Assembly (NCBI RefSeq): GCF_000374845.1
Contig: NZ_KB895416.1
Span: 1 to 64,000 of the forward strand
Length of the DNA stretch: 64,000 nucleotides
Direction: 5' to 3'
Origin: Paenibacillus terrigena DSM 21567
GTDB taxonomy: Bacteria; Bacillota; Bacilli; Paenibacillales; Paenibacillaceae
In this document: positions 57,036 to 64,000 of the stretch, piece by piece
Numbering within the stretch: the first letter of the stretch is position 1
Layout: each line of letters opens with the position of its first letter
The notes under the pieces: model-generated
Told to the model about the DNA's origin: nothing
Database searches by the model: none
What the model saw: only the letters and a program-made list of their open reading frames with translations
Position numbers and translations under genes: made by a program

Positions 57036-58067
57036 ATGAAAAAACGAATCAATCTTATGCTCGTATTCGTCTTGATGGTGTCTATGGCATTAACAGCTTG
57101 TGGTGCGAAGAAGACGGAAGAAGGCGGCGCAGCTACGGGTGAAGCTCCTGGCGGCAAGAAATTGAAAGTCGGTATGGTTACTGACCTTGGTAGTGTGAAT
57201 GACAAGTCCTTTAACCAGAACGCTTGGGAAGGTCTTCAGAAGTTGAAAGCTGACTTCGGCTATGATGTAAAATACTTGGAGCCTAAACAAGATTCCGACG
57301 TAGATCCAAGCTTGAACCAATTCGTAAAAGGCGGTTATGACCTAACTTGGGCAACAGCTTTTACACTCGATGATGCTGTAACAAGAATCGCAAAGGAAAA
57401 TCCGAACGCGAAGCTTGGAATTATCGATTCCTCGATCGAAGTGCCTAACGTAGCGGCTGTTTCGTTCAAAGAGCAAGAGGGATCTTACTTGGTAGGGGTT
57501 ATCGCAGGACTTATGACGAAGACGAACAAAATCGGCTTTGTCGGCGGGATGGAAATTCCTCCAATCCAACGTTTCTCCGCTGGTTTCCGTGAAGGGATCA
57601 AGGCTGTAAACCCAGATGCGAAATACATCGAGAACTACACGGGTCAATTTACACGTGCTGACATGGGTAAATCGGCAGCAGCTACCATGTACAACGACGG
57701 CGTGGACATTATTTTCCATGCATCCGGTTTGACAGGTAACGGCGTATTTAACGAAGCAAAAGAGCGTGTTGCTAAAGGTGAAAAAGTATGGGTTATTGGT
57801 GTAGATAAAGACCAATCCTTAACTTTCGGTGACGAAGTTACATTGACTTCGATGATCAAGAAAGTTGACGTTGCGGTATATGAAATCTCCAAACAACTTG
57901 CTGAAGGTAAATTCCCAGGCGGTAAAGTTACTCAAATGGGTCTAAAAGAAGACGGTGTAGGCATTGCTGATACATCGAGCAAGAATGTTCCAGCAGATGT
58001 ATTGAAGAAAGTTGAAGAGTACAAAACAAAAATCATTAACGGTGAAATTAAGATTCCTGAGAAATAA
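57036..58067 (+). CDS. BMP-family nucleoside-binding lipoprotein
   Basis: This encodes a 343-residue lipoprotein with lipobox LTAC at about residues 18-21. The mature part has KVGMVTDLGSVNDKSFNQNA, SFKEQEGSYLVGVIAGLMTK, FVGGMEIPPIQRFSAGFREG and WVIGVDKDQSLTF, the signature of the basic-membrane-protein/PnrA family that binds purine and pyrimidine nucleosides. The ABC ATPase and two permeases follow. A large stem-loop lies between this gene and the ATPase, as often seen when the binding protein is made in excess. GGAGGG precedes the ATG. Confidence 0.92.
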   Translation: MKKRINLMLVFVLMVSMALTACGAKKTEEGGAATGEAPGGKKLKVGMVTDLGSVNDKSFNQNAWEGLQKLKADFGYDVKYLEPKQDSDVDPSLNQFVKGGYDLTWATAFTLDDAVTRIAKENPNAKLGIIDSSIEVPNVAAVSFKEQEGSYLVGVIAGLMTKTNKIGFVGGMEIPPIQRFSAGFREGIKAVNPDAKYIENYTGQFTRADMGKSAAATMYNDGVDIIFHASGLTGNGVFNEAKERVAKGEKVWVIGVDKDQSLTFGDEVTLTSMIKKVDVAVYEISKQLAEGKFPGGKVTQMGLKEDGVGIADTSSKNVPADVLKKVEEYKTKIINGEIKIPEK

Positions 58068-58085
58068 ACGATTTTTGTTGTGAAC

Positions 58086-58125
58086 GAGAAGGCCATCCTT
58101 TGCAATCGTGCAGAGGATGGTCTCT
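58086..58125 (+). other. Intercistronic stem-loop after the nucleoside-binding protein
   Basis: GAGAAGGCCATCCTTTGCA pairs with TGCAGAGGATGGTCTCT with only a few mismatches. There is no T-run, so it is more likely to be an mRNA-stabilising or partial attenuation structure than a full terminator. Confidence 0.7.
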
Positions 58126-58171
58126 AAGATTCATGATTTCTGGCAGTAGGTAGCAGGAAGGAGAACGTCTA

Positions 58172-59704
58172 ATGGCGCAGGCTGAAACGGTGTTGGAGCT
58201 TAAGGGAATAACGAAGCGTTTTGGTGAAGTAGTTGCGAATGAGGATATAAGCTTTGCGCTTAAACAGGGTGAGATTCACGCATTGCTCGGCGAGAATGGT
58301 GCGGGCAAGTCAACACTGATGAACATTGTATTTGGGCTATATCAGCCAACAGAAGGTTCAATTTGGGTAAGAGGTCAAGAGGTACAGATGGATACGCCGA
58401 ATAAGGCGATTGAGCTGGGGATCGGGATGGTCCATCAGCATTTTAAATTGGTACAACCGTTCACAGTAACGGAGAATATTATTCTTGGTATGGAGCCAAA
58501 AGCTGGCTTAGCAACAGATATGAAGAGCGCTTCCGCAAAAATACGACAATTATCGGAGCAGTATGGACTCAATGTAGATCCATCCGCAAAGATTGAGAAT
58601 ATTTCAGTAGGGATGCAGCAACGGGTTGAAATTTTGAAGACGCTTTATCGCGGTGCGGATATTGTCATTCTAGATGAACCAACAGCCGTTCTCACGCCGC
58701 AAGAAATTACCGAGCTGCTCGCGATTATGAGACGCCTTGCAAGTGAAGGCAAATCGATTATCATTATTACGCATAAATTGAAAGAGATTATGGAAGTAGC
58801 GGATACATGTACGATCATCCGTCGTGGCCGCGTCATCGATTCGGTTCTCGTGAAAGAATCAAGTCCGCAAGAGCTAGCTGAGAAGATGGTTGGTCGGGAA
58901 GTTCGATTCAAGACGGATAAAGAGAAAGCGCAACCACAGCAAGCGATTCTCTCGGTCAAAGATCTGAAGGTTCGCGGCGACAATGGACAAATGGCGGTTA
59001 ACGGTCTATCCTTCCAAGTGCGCGCAGGTGAGATCGTCGGGATTGCAGGGGTAGACGGCAACGGTCAAGCGGAACTCATTGAGGCATTGACGGGTATGCG
59101 TCGTTCGGATACAGGCGCGATTGAGCTTGATGGCGTCAATATTTTGAATAAATCACCGCGTACAGTCGGACAGTCTGGAATGTCGCATATTCCGCAGGAC
59201 AGACACAAGCATGGTCTCGTACTGGACTTTACCGTGCCGGAGAACTCGATTCTCCAAATTTATAATAAGCCTGAGATGAACAAAGGCGGATTGATGGATA
59301 GCAAAGCAGCGCAAACGCTTGCTGAGAAATACGTGAAATCTTTCGATATTCGGATTCCAGGGTATGATGTACCGGTTCGGGCGATGTCCGGGGGGAACCA
59401 ACAGAAGCTGATTATTGCACGTGAAATTGACCGTCGTCCGAAGGTACTGATCGCGGCACAACCAACGCGGGGATTGGATGTAGGTGCAATCGAGTTCGTG
59501 CACAAAGAGTTAATTGCAGAGCGCAACAACGGGAAGGGCGTATTGCTCATATCGTTCGAGCTTGAAGAGATTATGAATGTAGCAGACCGCATTATTGTCT
59601 TGTTCAATGGTCAAATTGTAGGGGAAACGTACCCTGATCAAACCAATGATCAAGAGCTCGGACTGATGATGGCAGGCAGACGACAAGGAGGGGATTCCAA
59701 TTGA
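58172..59704 (+). CDS. Nucleoside ABC importer ATPase (NupO-like)
   Basis: This encodes 510 residues with two fused nucleotide-binding domains. The first has a Walker A in ALLGENGAGKSTLMN, signature ISVGMQQRVEILK and Walker B VILDEPTAVLTP. The second has GIAGVDGNGQAELIEALTG, AMSGGNQQKLIIAREI and VLIAAQPTRGLDVG, where the usual Asp-Glu of Walker B is replaced by Ala-Gln, as is typical of this family. It drives uptake of nucleosides bound by the upstream lipoprotein. The ATG has GAAGGAGAAC upstream. Its stop overlaps the start of the first permease. Confidence 0.93.
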   Translation: MAQAETVLELKGITKRFGEVVANEDISFALKQGEIHALLGENGAGKSTLMNIVFGLYQPTEGSIWVRGQEVQMDTPNKAIELGIGMVHQHFKLVQPFTVTENIILGMEPKAGLATDMKSASAKIRQLSEQYGLNVDPSAKIENISVGMQQRVEILKTLYRGADIVILDEPTAVLTPQEITELLAIMRRLASEGKSIIIITHKLKEIMEVADTCTIIRRGRVIDSVLVKESSPQELAEKMVGREVRFKTDKEKAQPQQAILSVKDLKVRGDNGQMAVNGLSFQVRAGEIVGIAGVDGNGQAELIEALTGMRRSDTGAIELDGVNILNKSPRTVGQSGMSHIPQDRHKHGLVLDFTVPENSILQIYNKPEMNKGGLMDSKAAQTLAEKYVKSFDIRIPGYDVPVRAMSGGNQQKLIIAREIDRRPKVLIAAQPTRGLDVGAIEFVHKELIAERNNGKGVLLISFELEEIMNVADRIIVLFNGQIVGETYPDQTNDQELGLMMAGRRQGGDSN

Positions 59705-60774
59705 ATAATGTACGCAAACTCCTTCGTTCCGATTCGATTTGGATTCCGGTCTTATCGATTATTATCGGGATTTTGATTGGCGCGATTGTCATGTTAGCCG
59801 GCGGCTACAACCCTATTCTCGCTTATCAATCCTTGATTGAGAAAATTTTCGGAAGTCCGTACGACATCGGTGAGACGCTTCGTCAAATCGTTCCTCTAAT
59901 CTTATCAGGTCTTGCTGTTGCCGTAGCTTTCCGCGGCGGCATGTTCAACATTGGGGTCGAGGGACAGATTGTGATGGGTTCACTCGGTGCCTTGATGGTC
60001 GGTAATATGTTAGATTTGCCGCCAATCCTTCACGGGATTGTAGCGATTCTTGTCGGCGCATTGTTCGGCGGAATCTGGGGCTCACTTGTTGCGATTTTCA
60101 AAGTTAAACGCGGCTTAAACGAGGTTATCTCCTGTATCATGTTGAACTGGATTGCCTTATACATTAGCCATATCGTAATTAAGACATTCATGGCGGAGAT
60201 GGGAACTTCTCGTTCGCAGCCGATTCATGATTCGGCAAGTATTCAAATTGCTTGGTTGTCCGATCTATTCGGCGGCGCACGGATTCACTGGGGATTCTTC
60301 ATCGTCATCTTCATGTTAATCGGGTACTACTATTATTTGAACCGTACAAAATGGGGCTATGAATTGCGTGCGGTTGGTTACAATAAGCATGCGGCTGAAT
60401 ATGCGGGGATGAACGTATCGAGCATTGCAATCCGTACATTCTTCATCTCAGGTGCGATTGGCGGATTGATCGGTACTTTTGAAATTCTAGGCGTGTTCAA
60501 ATACATGGCGATTGCACCGAATACATCAGGTATCGGGTTCGATGGTATCGCCGTTGCATTGCTGGGTATGAACACTTCGGTAGGCGTACTCTTATCGGGT
60601 ACATTGTTCGGAGCGCTCTACTATGGTGCGCAAGGGATGAGCTTCGGTGCGGATGTTCCGCCAGAAGTTATTCGGATGGTTATTAGTATTATTATATTCT
60701 TCGCTGCAGCTCCGGCCGCAATCCGGATGTTCTTGAAGATGTTCAGACGCAAACCGAAGCGGGAGGAGGGGTAG
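59701..60774 (+). CDS. Nucleoside ABC importer permease (NupP-like)
   Basis: This encodes a 357-residue membrane protein of the BPD_transp_2 class with about eight to ten helices. Typical segments are FRGGMFNIGVEGQIVMGSLG, GLNEVISCIMLNWIALYISH, GYELRAVGYNKHAAEYAGMN and GIGFDGIAVALLGMN. The start is TTG 59701, overlapping the ATPase stop; GGAGGGG lies upstream. It works with the next gene as the channel. Confidence 0.92.
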   Translation: MNNVRKLLRSDSIWIPVLSIIIGILIGAIVMLAGGYNPILAYQSLIEKIFGSPYDIGETLRQIVPLILSGLAVAVAFRGGMFNIGVEGQIVMGSLGALMVGNMLDLPPILHGIVAILVGALFGGIWGSLVAIFKVKRGLNEVISCIMLNWIALYISHIVIKTFMAEMGTSRSQPIHDSASIQIAWLSDLFGGARIHWGFFIVIFMLIGYYYYLNRTKWGYELRAVGYNKHAAEYAGMNVSSIAIRTFFISGAIGGLIGTFEILGVFKYMAIAPNTSGIGFDGIAVALLGMNTSVGVLLSGTLFGALYYGAQGMSFGADVPPEVIRMVISIIIFFAAAPAAIRMFLKMFRRKPKREEG

Positions 60775-60777
60775 GAC

Positions 60778-61731
60778 ATGGATATTCTAAGCAATCTAAT
60801 CAACGGGACGTTCGTGTTCGCCACAGCATTAATCTTTGCTTCACTCGGCGGGGTAATTGGAGAGCGTACGGGGGTTATCAACTTGGGGCTTGAGGGCTTC
60901 ATGGTATCCGGTGCTTTCTCGGCAGCCGTCGCTACACATTATGCGGAGACAGCAGGAATGGGTGGGGCTTCACCATGGATCGGCTTGATCTGTGCGATGG
61001 TCGTTACCTTAATCTTCTCAGGCATTCATGCACTTGCTTCGATTAAGTTCAAGGCGAATCAGGTTATTAGCGGGATTGTCGTTAACTTACTGGCCGCGAG
61101 CTCGACCTTCTTCATGGTTAAATTGTTATTCGATGGTGCAGCAGAGACACCGATTATCGATCATGTATTCCATAAATGGGCGATTCCAGGTCTGAGCAGC
61201 ATTCCGTTCCTGGGTAACGCGATCTTCACGGCTTATCCAACAACGTATATTGCTCTGATTCTCGTGGCCGTGGTTTGGTTCGTTATGTATAAGACACCGC
61301 TTGGTCTTCGTATGCGTGCTGTAGGGGAGCATCCGGGAGCAGCTGATACAGCGGGTGTCAAAGTAAATCGTATCCGTACGTATGCTGTGCTTGTCGGCGG
61401 ATCGATCGCTGCGCTTGGCGGTGCGACGATTGCCTTGACAGCAGGAAGCAGCTTCGCACAAAGTACAATTTCGGGTCAAGGGTTTATCGCGTTAGCAGCT
61501 GTTATCTTCGGTAAATGGAATCCAGTTGGCGCATTTGGCGCTTCGTTATTCTTCGGTTTTGCGCAAGCACTGAAGGATCAGGCACAAATCTATGATTGGG
61601 CGAAAAGCATTCCGACGGAAGTATTCTACATGCTGCCGTACTTGATGACACTTCTCATTCTCCTGTTCGCCGTTGGACGCTCCAGCGGACCTAGTGCGCT
61701 CGGGGAACCATACGATCCGGGTAAACGATAA
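60778..61731 (+). CDS. Nucleoside ABC importer permease (NupQ-like)
   Basis: This encodes a 317-residue membrane protein of the same class, shorter than its partner. Family segments are GERTGVINLGLEGFMVSGAF, KFKANQVISGIVVNLLAASS, LGLRMRAVGEHPGAADTAGV and GQGFIALAAVIFGKWNPVGA. It begins three bases after the NupP-like stop and ends the importer operon; a terminator follows 18 bp later. Confidence 0.92.
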   Translation: MDILSNLINGTFVFATALIFASLGGVIGERTGVINLGLEGFMVSGAFSAAVATHYAETAGMGGASPWIGLICAMVVTLIFSGIHALASIKFKANQVISGIVVNLLAASSTFFMVKLLFDGAAETPIIDHVFHKWAIPGLSSIPFLGNAIFTAYPTTYIALILVAVVWFVMYKTPLGLRMRAVGEHPGAADTAGVKVNRIRTYAVLVGGSIAALGGATIALTAGSSFAQSTISGQGFIALAAVIFGKWNPVGAFGASLFFGFAQALKDQAQIYDWAKSIPTEVFYMLPYLMTLLILLFAVGRSSGPSALGEPYDPGKR

Positions 61732-61748
61732 TTCGATTTTAAGTAATG

Positions 61749-61784
61749 AACGCCTCTTATCCTTAGGGATGAGAGGCGTTTTTG
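61749..61784 (+). terminator. Terminator of the nucleoside importer operon
   Basis: AACGCCTCTTATCC pairs with GGATGAGAGGCGTT and is followed by TTTTTG. Confidence 0.88.
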
Positions 61785-61822
61785 TGTTGCCTGCATATAA
61801 CTCGAACCCCTCTGTGAATGAA

Positions 61823-61975
61823 TTGCAGTAATTGCTGCAACATCAGGGCATAATCAGCTTTGTCCATCATAAGCTGATAATACAAGTACATAGCGATAAC
61901 GATAAGGCAATGGCGCCTTGATTCATGCGACTTCGGAGTCTTCCGAGTGGATTGTATGGAGCATGGCGTTTTTTT
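61823..61975 (+). promoter_or_regulatory. Structured leader with terminator before the microcompartment genes
   Basis: Consecutive hairpins are visible: TTGCAG/CTGCAA (61823-61840), ATCAGCTT/AAGCTGAT (61853-61878), AAGGC/GCCTT (61904-61919), then CATGC/GCATG enclosing ACTTCGG/CCGAGT and ending in seven T at 61969-61975. This could be an attenuator controlling eutL onward, for instance by an antiterminator or a riboswitch. It does not match any riboswitch consensus I know. Confidence 0.4.
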
Positions 61976-62029
61976 GTCTTACGATTTCGGTGTCCCCACG
62001 TTATCGTCAGAATGCAGGATCGGAGTTGA

Positions 62030-62692
62030 ATGCTTGTGATGGATAAGCCCATTCGAGCCGTACCGCTCGCCGTTCGCGTAATCCCGAATGTGGATGCAGG
62101 ATTGGCAGCACAGCTGGAGCTACCCCCTACAGTCCGCAGCTTGGGATTGATTACATCTACGATCGATGACGTCGGTTATACGGCAATCGATGAAGCGACG
62201 AAGCGTGCGGATGTGGACGTCGTCTATGCAAAGTCATTCTATGCCGGATCAGGCCATGCATCAGGGCCGCTATCGGGTGAATTTATCGGGATGATCGGTG
62301 GAACGAGTCCGGATGAGGTGCAGAGCGGCCTCTCTGCCGCAATTGATGTCATGGAAACTGGCGCATGCTTCTACGCGCTTAATGCCGAGGCGACACATGC
62401 CTATTATGCGCATGTCGTCTCTCGAACAGGTAGGTACTTATCACGCATTGCGGGTATCCGCGAAGGTGAGCCACTCGCCTACTTGATCGCCCCTCCGCTC
62501 GAAGCGATGATCGGATTGGATGCGGCCTTGAAGGCGGCAGATGTGAAGCTGCAGACCTTCTACGGTCCACCGACAGAGACGAACTTTGCAGGCGGACTTT
62601 TAACAGGCAGTCAATCGGCTTGTACAGCTGCAGCGGAGGCGTTCCGTGCTGCGGTACACGACGTTGCACGTAGCCCACAGTACATGCGATGA
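62030..62692 (+). CDS. eutL: EutL-type microcompartment shell protein
   Basis: This encodes about 220 residues, a tandem BMC-domain protein that forms trimers with a gated central pore in the shell of bacterial microcompartments. EutL features are IRAVPLAVRVIPNVDAGLAA, SLGLITSTIDDVGYTAIDEA, VVYAKSFYAGSGHASGPLSG and TNFAGGLLTGSQSACTAAAE. The start could be ATG 62030, GTG 62036 or ATG 62039; GGAG at 62022 fits GTG 62036 best. It is the first gene of an operon that continues with a second shell protein and an aldehyde dehydrogenase. Confidence 0.92.
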   Translation: MLVMDKPIRAVPLAVRVIPNVDAGLAAQLELPPTVRSLGLITSTIDDVGYTAIDEATKRADVDVVYAKSFYAGSGHASGPLSGEFIGMIGGTSPDEVQSGLSAAIDVMETGACFYALNAEATHAYYAHVVSRTGRYLSRIAGIREGEPLAYLIAPPLEAMIGLDAALKAADVKLQTFYGPPTETNFAGGLLTGSQSACTAAAEAFRAAVHDVARSPQYMR

Positions 62693-62710
62693 GGGTAGAG
62701 GAGGTAGCGT

Positions 62711-62998
62711 ATGAGCGGTAAACATGAGGCGTTAGGCATGATCGAGACGTGGGGAATTCCCGCCTTGATCGCTGCATCGGATGCGGCCGCCAAAGCCGCA
62801 GATGTACGTGTCGTTACGCTGGAGAAGGCGGATGCTGGAATCGTCACGATCTATTTGGTCGGGGATGTGGCTTCCGTTCGAGCAGCGGTTGATGCAGGGC
62901 AGGAAGCGGCAAGACAAGTCGGCAAGCTGTTAAGTGCGCATGTCATTGCAAGACCGGATCTGCAGGTGCGAGATCGGATCTATCCGAATCCGGAGTAA
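62711..62998 (+). CDS. BMC-domain shell protein
   Basis: This encodes 95 residues, a single hexamer-forming BMC domain: ALGMIETWGIPALIAASDAA at the start, VRVVTLEKADAGIVTIYLVG in the middle and SAHVIARPDLQVRDRIYP at the end. AIGMIET-type openings are typical of PduA/EutM-like shell proteins, though the usual GSG pore loop is not evident (here KADAGIVT), so the pore may differ. AGAGGAGG lies upstream of ATG 62711. It lies 18 bp after eutL and 12 bp before the dehydrogenase gene. Confidence 0.9.
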   Translation: MSGKHEALGMIETWGIPALIAASDAAAKAADVRVVTLEKADAGIVTIYLVGDVASVRAAVDAGQEAARQVGKLLSAHVIARPDLQVRDRIYPNPE

Positions 62999-63010
62999 GG
63001 AGGAGACCCT

Positions 63011-64000
63011 ATGGGATTCGATATTGATTTACAATCCATACAAGAAGTACGTGATGCCTTACAGCGTGCGAAGGCTGCGCAAGCGCAGCTGGAGGCGATG
63101 AGCCAAGTGCAGATCGACGCCGTGATTGCGGAGATGGCAGGCGAAGTCCGGCGGTCTGCTTCAGCATTGGCCGAGCTTGCCGTTCAAGAGACAGGCTTCG
63201 GTAATGTGCCGGATAAAGCTGCGAAAAACTTGTTCGTGGCCGATTCGATCTACCCCTCGATCGAATCGATGAAGACTGTTGGGATCATTCACCGGGATGA
63301 GGAACGCAAAGTATGGGAAATTGCCCAGCCTGTTGGTGTTATTGCCGGCATCGTGCCGTCTACGAATCCGACCTCAACCGTCATGTTCAAGGCGATGATC
63401 GCACTCAAAGCACGTAACAGCATCGTATTCAGTCCACATCCAGGGGCGAAGCAATGTTCCTTCGAAGCAGCGTCTCGGATGCAAGTGGCGGCAGAACGGG
63501 CAGGCGCACCGCCGCACAGTATTCAATGTCTCACACTTCCAACACTAGAAGCAAGCAAAGAACTCATGACGCACCGGGATACGGATCTGATCCTCGCCAC
63601 GGGCGGCACCGCAATGGTAAAGGCCGCTTACAGCTCTGGCAAACCTGCATACGGCGTCGGTCCGGGCAACGTCCCGGTCTACATTCATCGCAGTGCGGAT
63701 GTGGAGCAAGCCGCATCACGCATCATTCGCAGTAAGACGTTCGATTACGGCACCATATGTGCTTCGGAGCAGGCGTTAGTCGTTGATCAGGTTGTTAAAT
63801 CAGCGATTATCGATGCGTTCATCCGTCGTGGGGCGTATACGCTATCTCATGCGGAGAAACGAGCGATCGAAGGACTCATCCTCCGAAACGGCGGCCTGAA
63901 TTCGCAGATTGTCGGCAAATCTCCCGAAGCGATTGCTGCACTCGCTGGCATCACAATTCCGGCTCACACGACCGTATTCATCGCGGAGGAAGAGGAAATC
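63011..64000 (+). CDS. CoA-acylating acetaldehyde dehydrogenase, microcompartment type (partial)
   Basis: This encodes the first 330 residues of a protein cut by the window end. The N-terminal helical part (IQEVRDALQRAKAAQAQLEA) is followed by the aldehyde dehydrogenase NAD-binding domain with QPVGVIAGIVPSTNPTSTVM, ILATGGTAMVKAAYSSGKPA, YGVGPGNVPVYI and the catalytic-Cys region TFDYGTICASEQA. This set is typical of EutE/PduP-like or AdhE-type enzymes that convert acetaldehyde (or propionaldehyde) to acyl-CoA inside microcompartments. AAGGAG precedes ATG 63011. Confidence 0.9.
   Translation, partial: MGFDIDLQSIQEVRDALQRAKAAQAQLEAMSQVQIDAVIAEMAGEVRRSASALAELAVQETGFGNVPDKAAKNLFVADSIYPSIESMKTVGIIHRDEERKVWEIAQPVGVIAGIVPSTNPTSTVMFKAMIALKARNSIVFSPHPGAKQCSFEAASRMQVAAERAGAPPHSIQCLTLPTLEASKELMTHRDTDLILATGGTAMVKAAYSSGKPAYGVGPGNVPVYIHRSADVEQAASRIIRSKTFDYGTICASEQALVVDQVVKSAIIDAFIRRGAYTLSHAEKRAIEGLILRNGGLNSQIVGKSPEAIAALAGITIPAHTTVFIAEEEEI

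Noticed and set aside
61823-61975. Cobalamin riboswitch before eutL
   Set aside because: The B12-box and the conserved core of cobalamin riboswitches are not visible.

Overview
The window looks like chromosome of an endospore-forming member of the Bacillales, most probably Paenibacillus. It has about 50% GC, strong AGGAGG-type ribosome sites and many TTG/GTG starts. It carries MurR/MurQ/NagA/NagB sugar genes, ABC sugar importers without their own ATPase, AraC-type sensors with extracellular domains, DUF4855/SpoIID/GHL10 surface proteins, S-layer homology remnants, and the mother-cell sporulation gene gerE.

Layout. 1-5.6 kb: small gene groups (HAD and HD hydrolases; a MarR regulator with a reductase and DUF1772 protein; a lipoprotein), each bounded by a palindromic repeat with a hairpin. 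5.7-12.7 kb: a thiamine-diphosphate decarboxylase, an erythromycin-esterase-like protein, a Sufu-domain protein, a MarR/membrane-protein pair and an AraC regulator. 12.8-14.6 kb: an excisionase-like protein and a tyrosine integrase. 14.7-37.2 kb: a large peptidoglycan-sugar locus: GH4 glycosidase, two BadF-type kinases, MurR, MurQ, a sugar ABC importer, AnmK, GNAT, PIG-L deacetylase, NamZ without a signal peptide, a giant SpoIID-GHL10-cohesin-dockerin protein, then nagA-nagB-rpiR. 37.4-39.4 kb: decayed prophage genes with LexA-type boxes. 39.5-42.1 kb: a 2.58-kb element with a large serine recombinase. 42.3-51.5 kb: YolD-like protein, a membrane AraC sensor, an oligosaccharide ABC importer and a DUF4855 protein. 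51.6-53.9 kb: two unknown proteins and an S-layer remnant. 54-61.7 kb: nucleoside salvage (deoD, Crp-type regulator, deoB, nucleoside ABC importer). 62-64 kb: the start of a bacterial microcompartment operon (EutL-type shell, BMC-domain shell, acetaldehyde dehydrogenase), cut by the window end.

The most striking observation is that gerE is in pieces. Its central part (39396-39545) and its 3' part (42115-42204) flank the serine-recombinase element and share an 11-bp direct repeat. Joining at that repeat restores an in-frame GerE of the usual 74 residues. The start-codon region of gerE is also repeated at 13248-13262, next to the tyrosine integrase, so a second element of about 26 kb, containing the whole MurNAc locus, may separate the 5' end of gerE from the rest. 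This resembles the sporulation-gene intervening elements (skin in sigK, SP-beta in spsM) that are excised in the mother cell, but with two elements and two recombinase types in one small gene.

How the genes work together. The SpoIID-GHL10 surface protein probably cuts wall glycan. The ABC importer brings fragments in, and cytosolic NamZ, the deacetylase, the kinases, AnmK and MurQ turn them into GlcNAc-6-P, which NagA and NagB feed to glycolysis. Palindromes of the form TGAAAT...ATTTCA recur at several promoters and probably bind the RpiR-type regulators. At the right end, nucleoside import, DeoD and DeoB yield deoxyribose-5-phosphate, whose aldolase product acetaldehyde is what the encoded microcompartment enzyme consumes.
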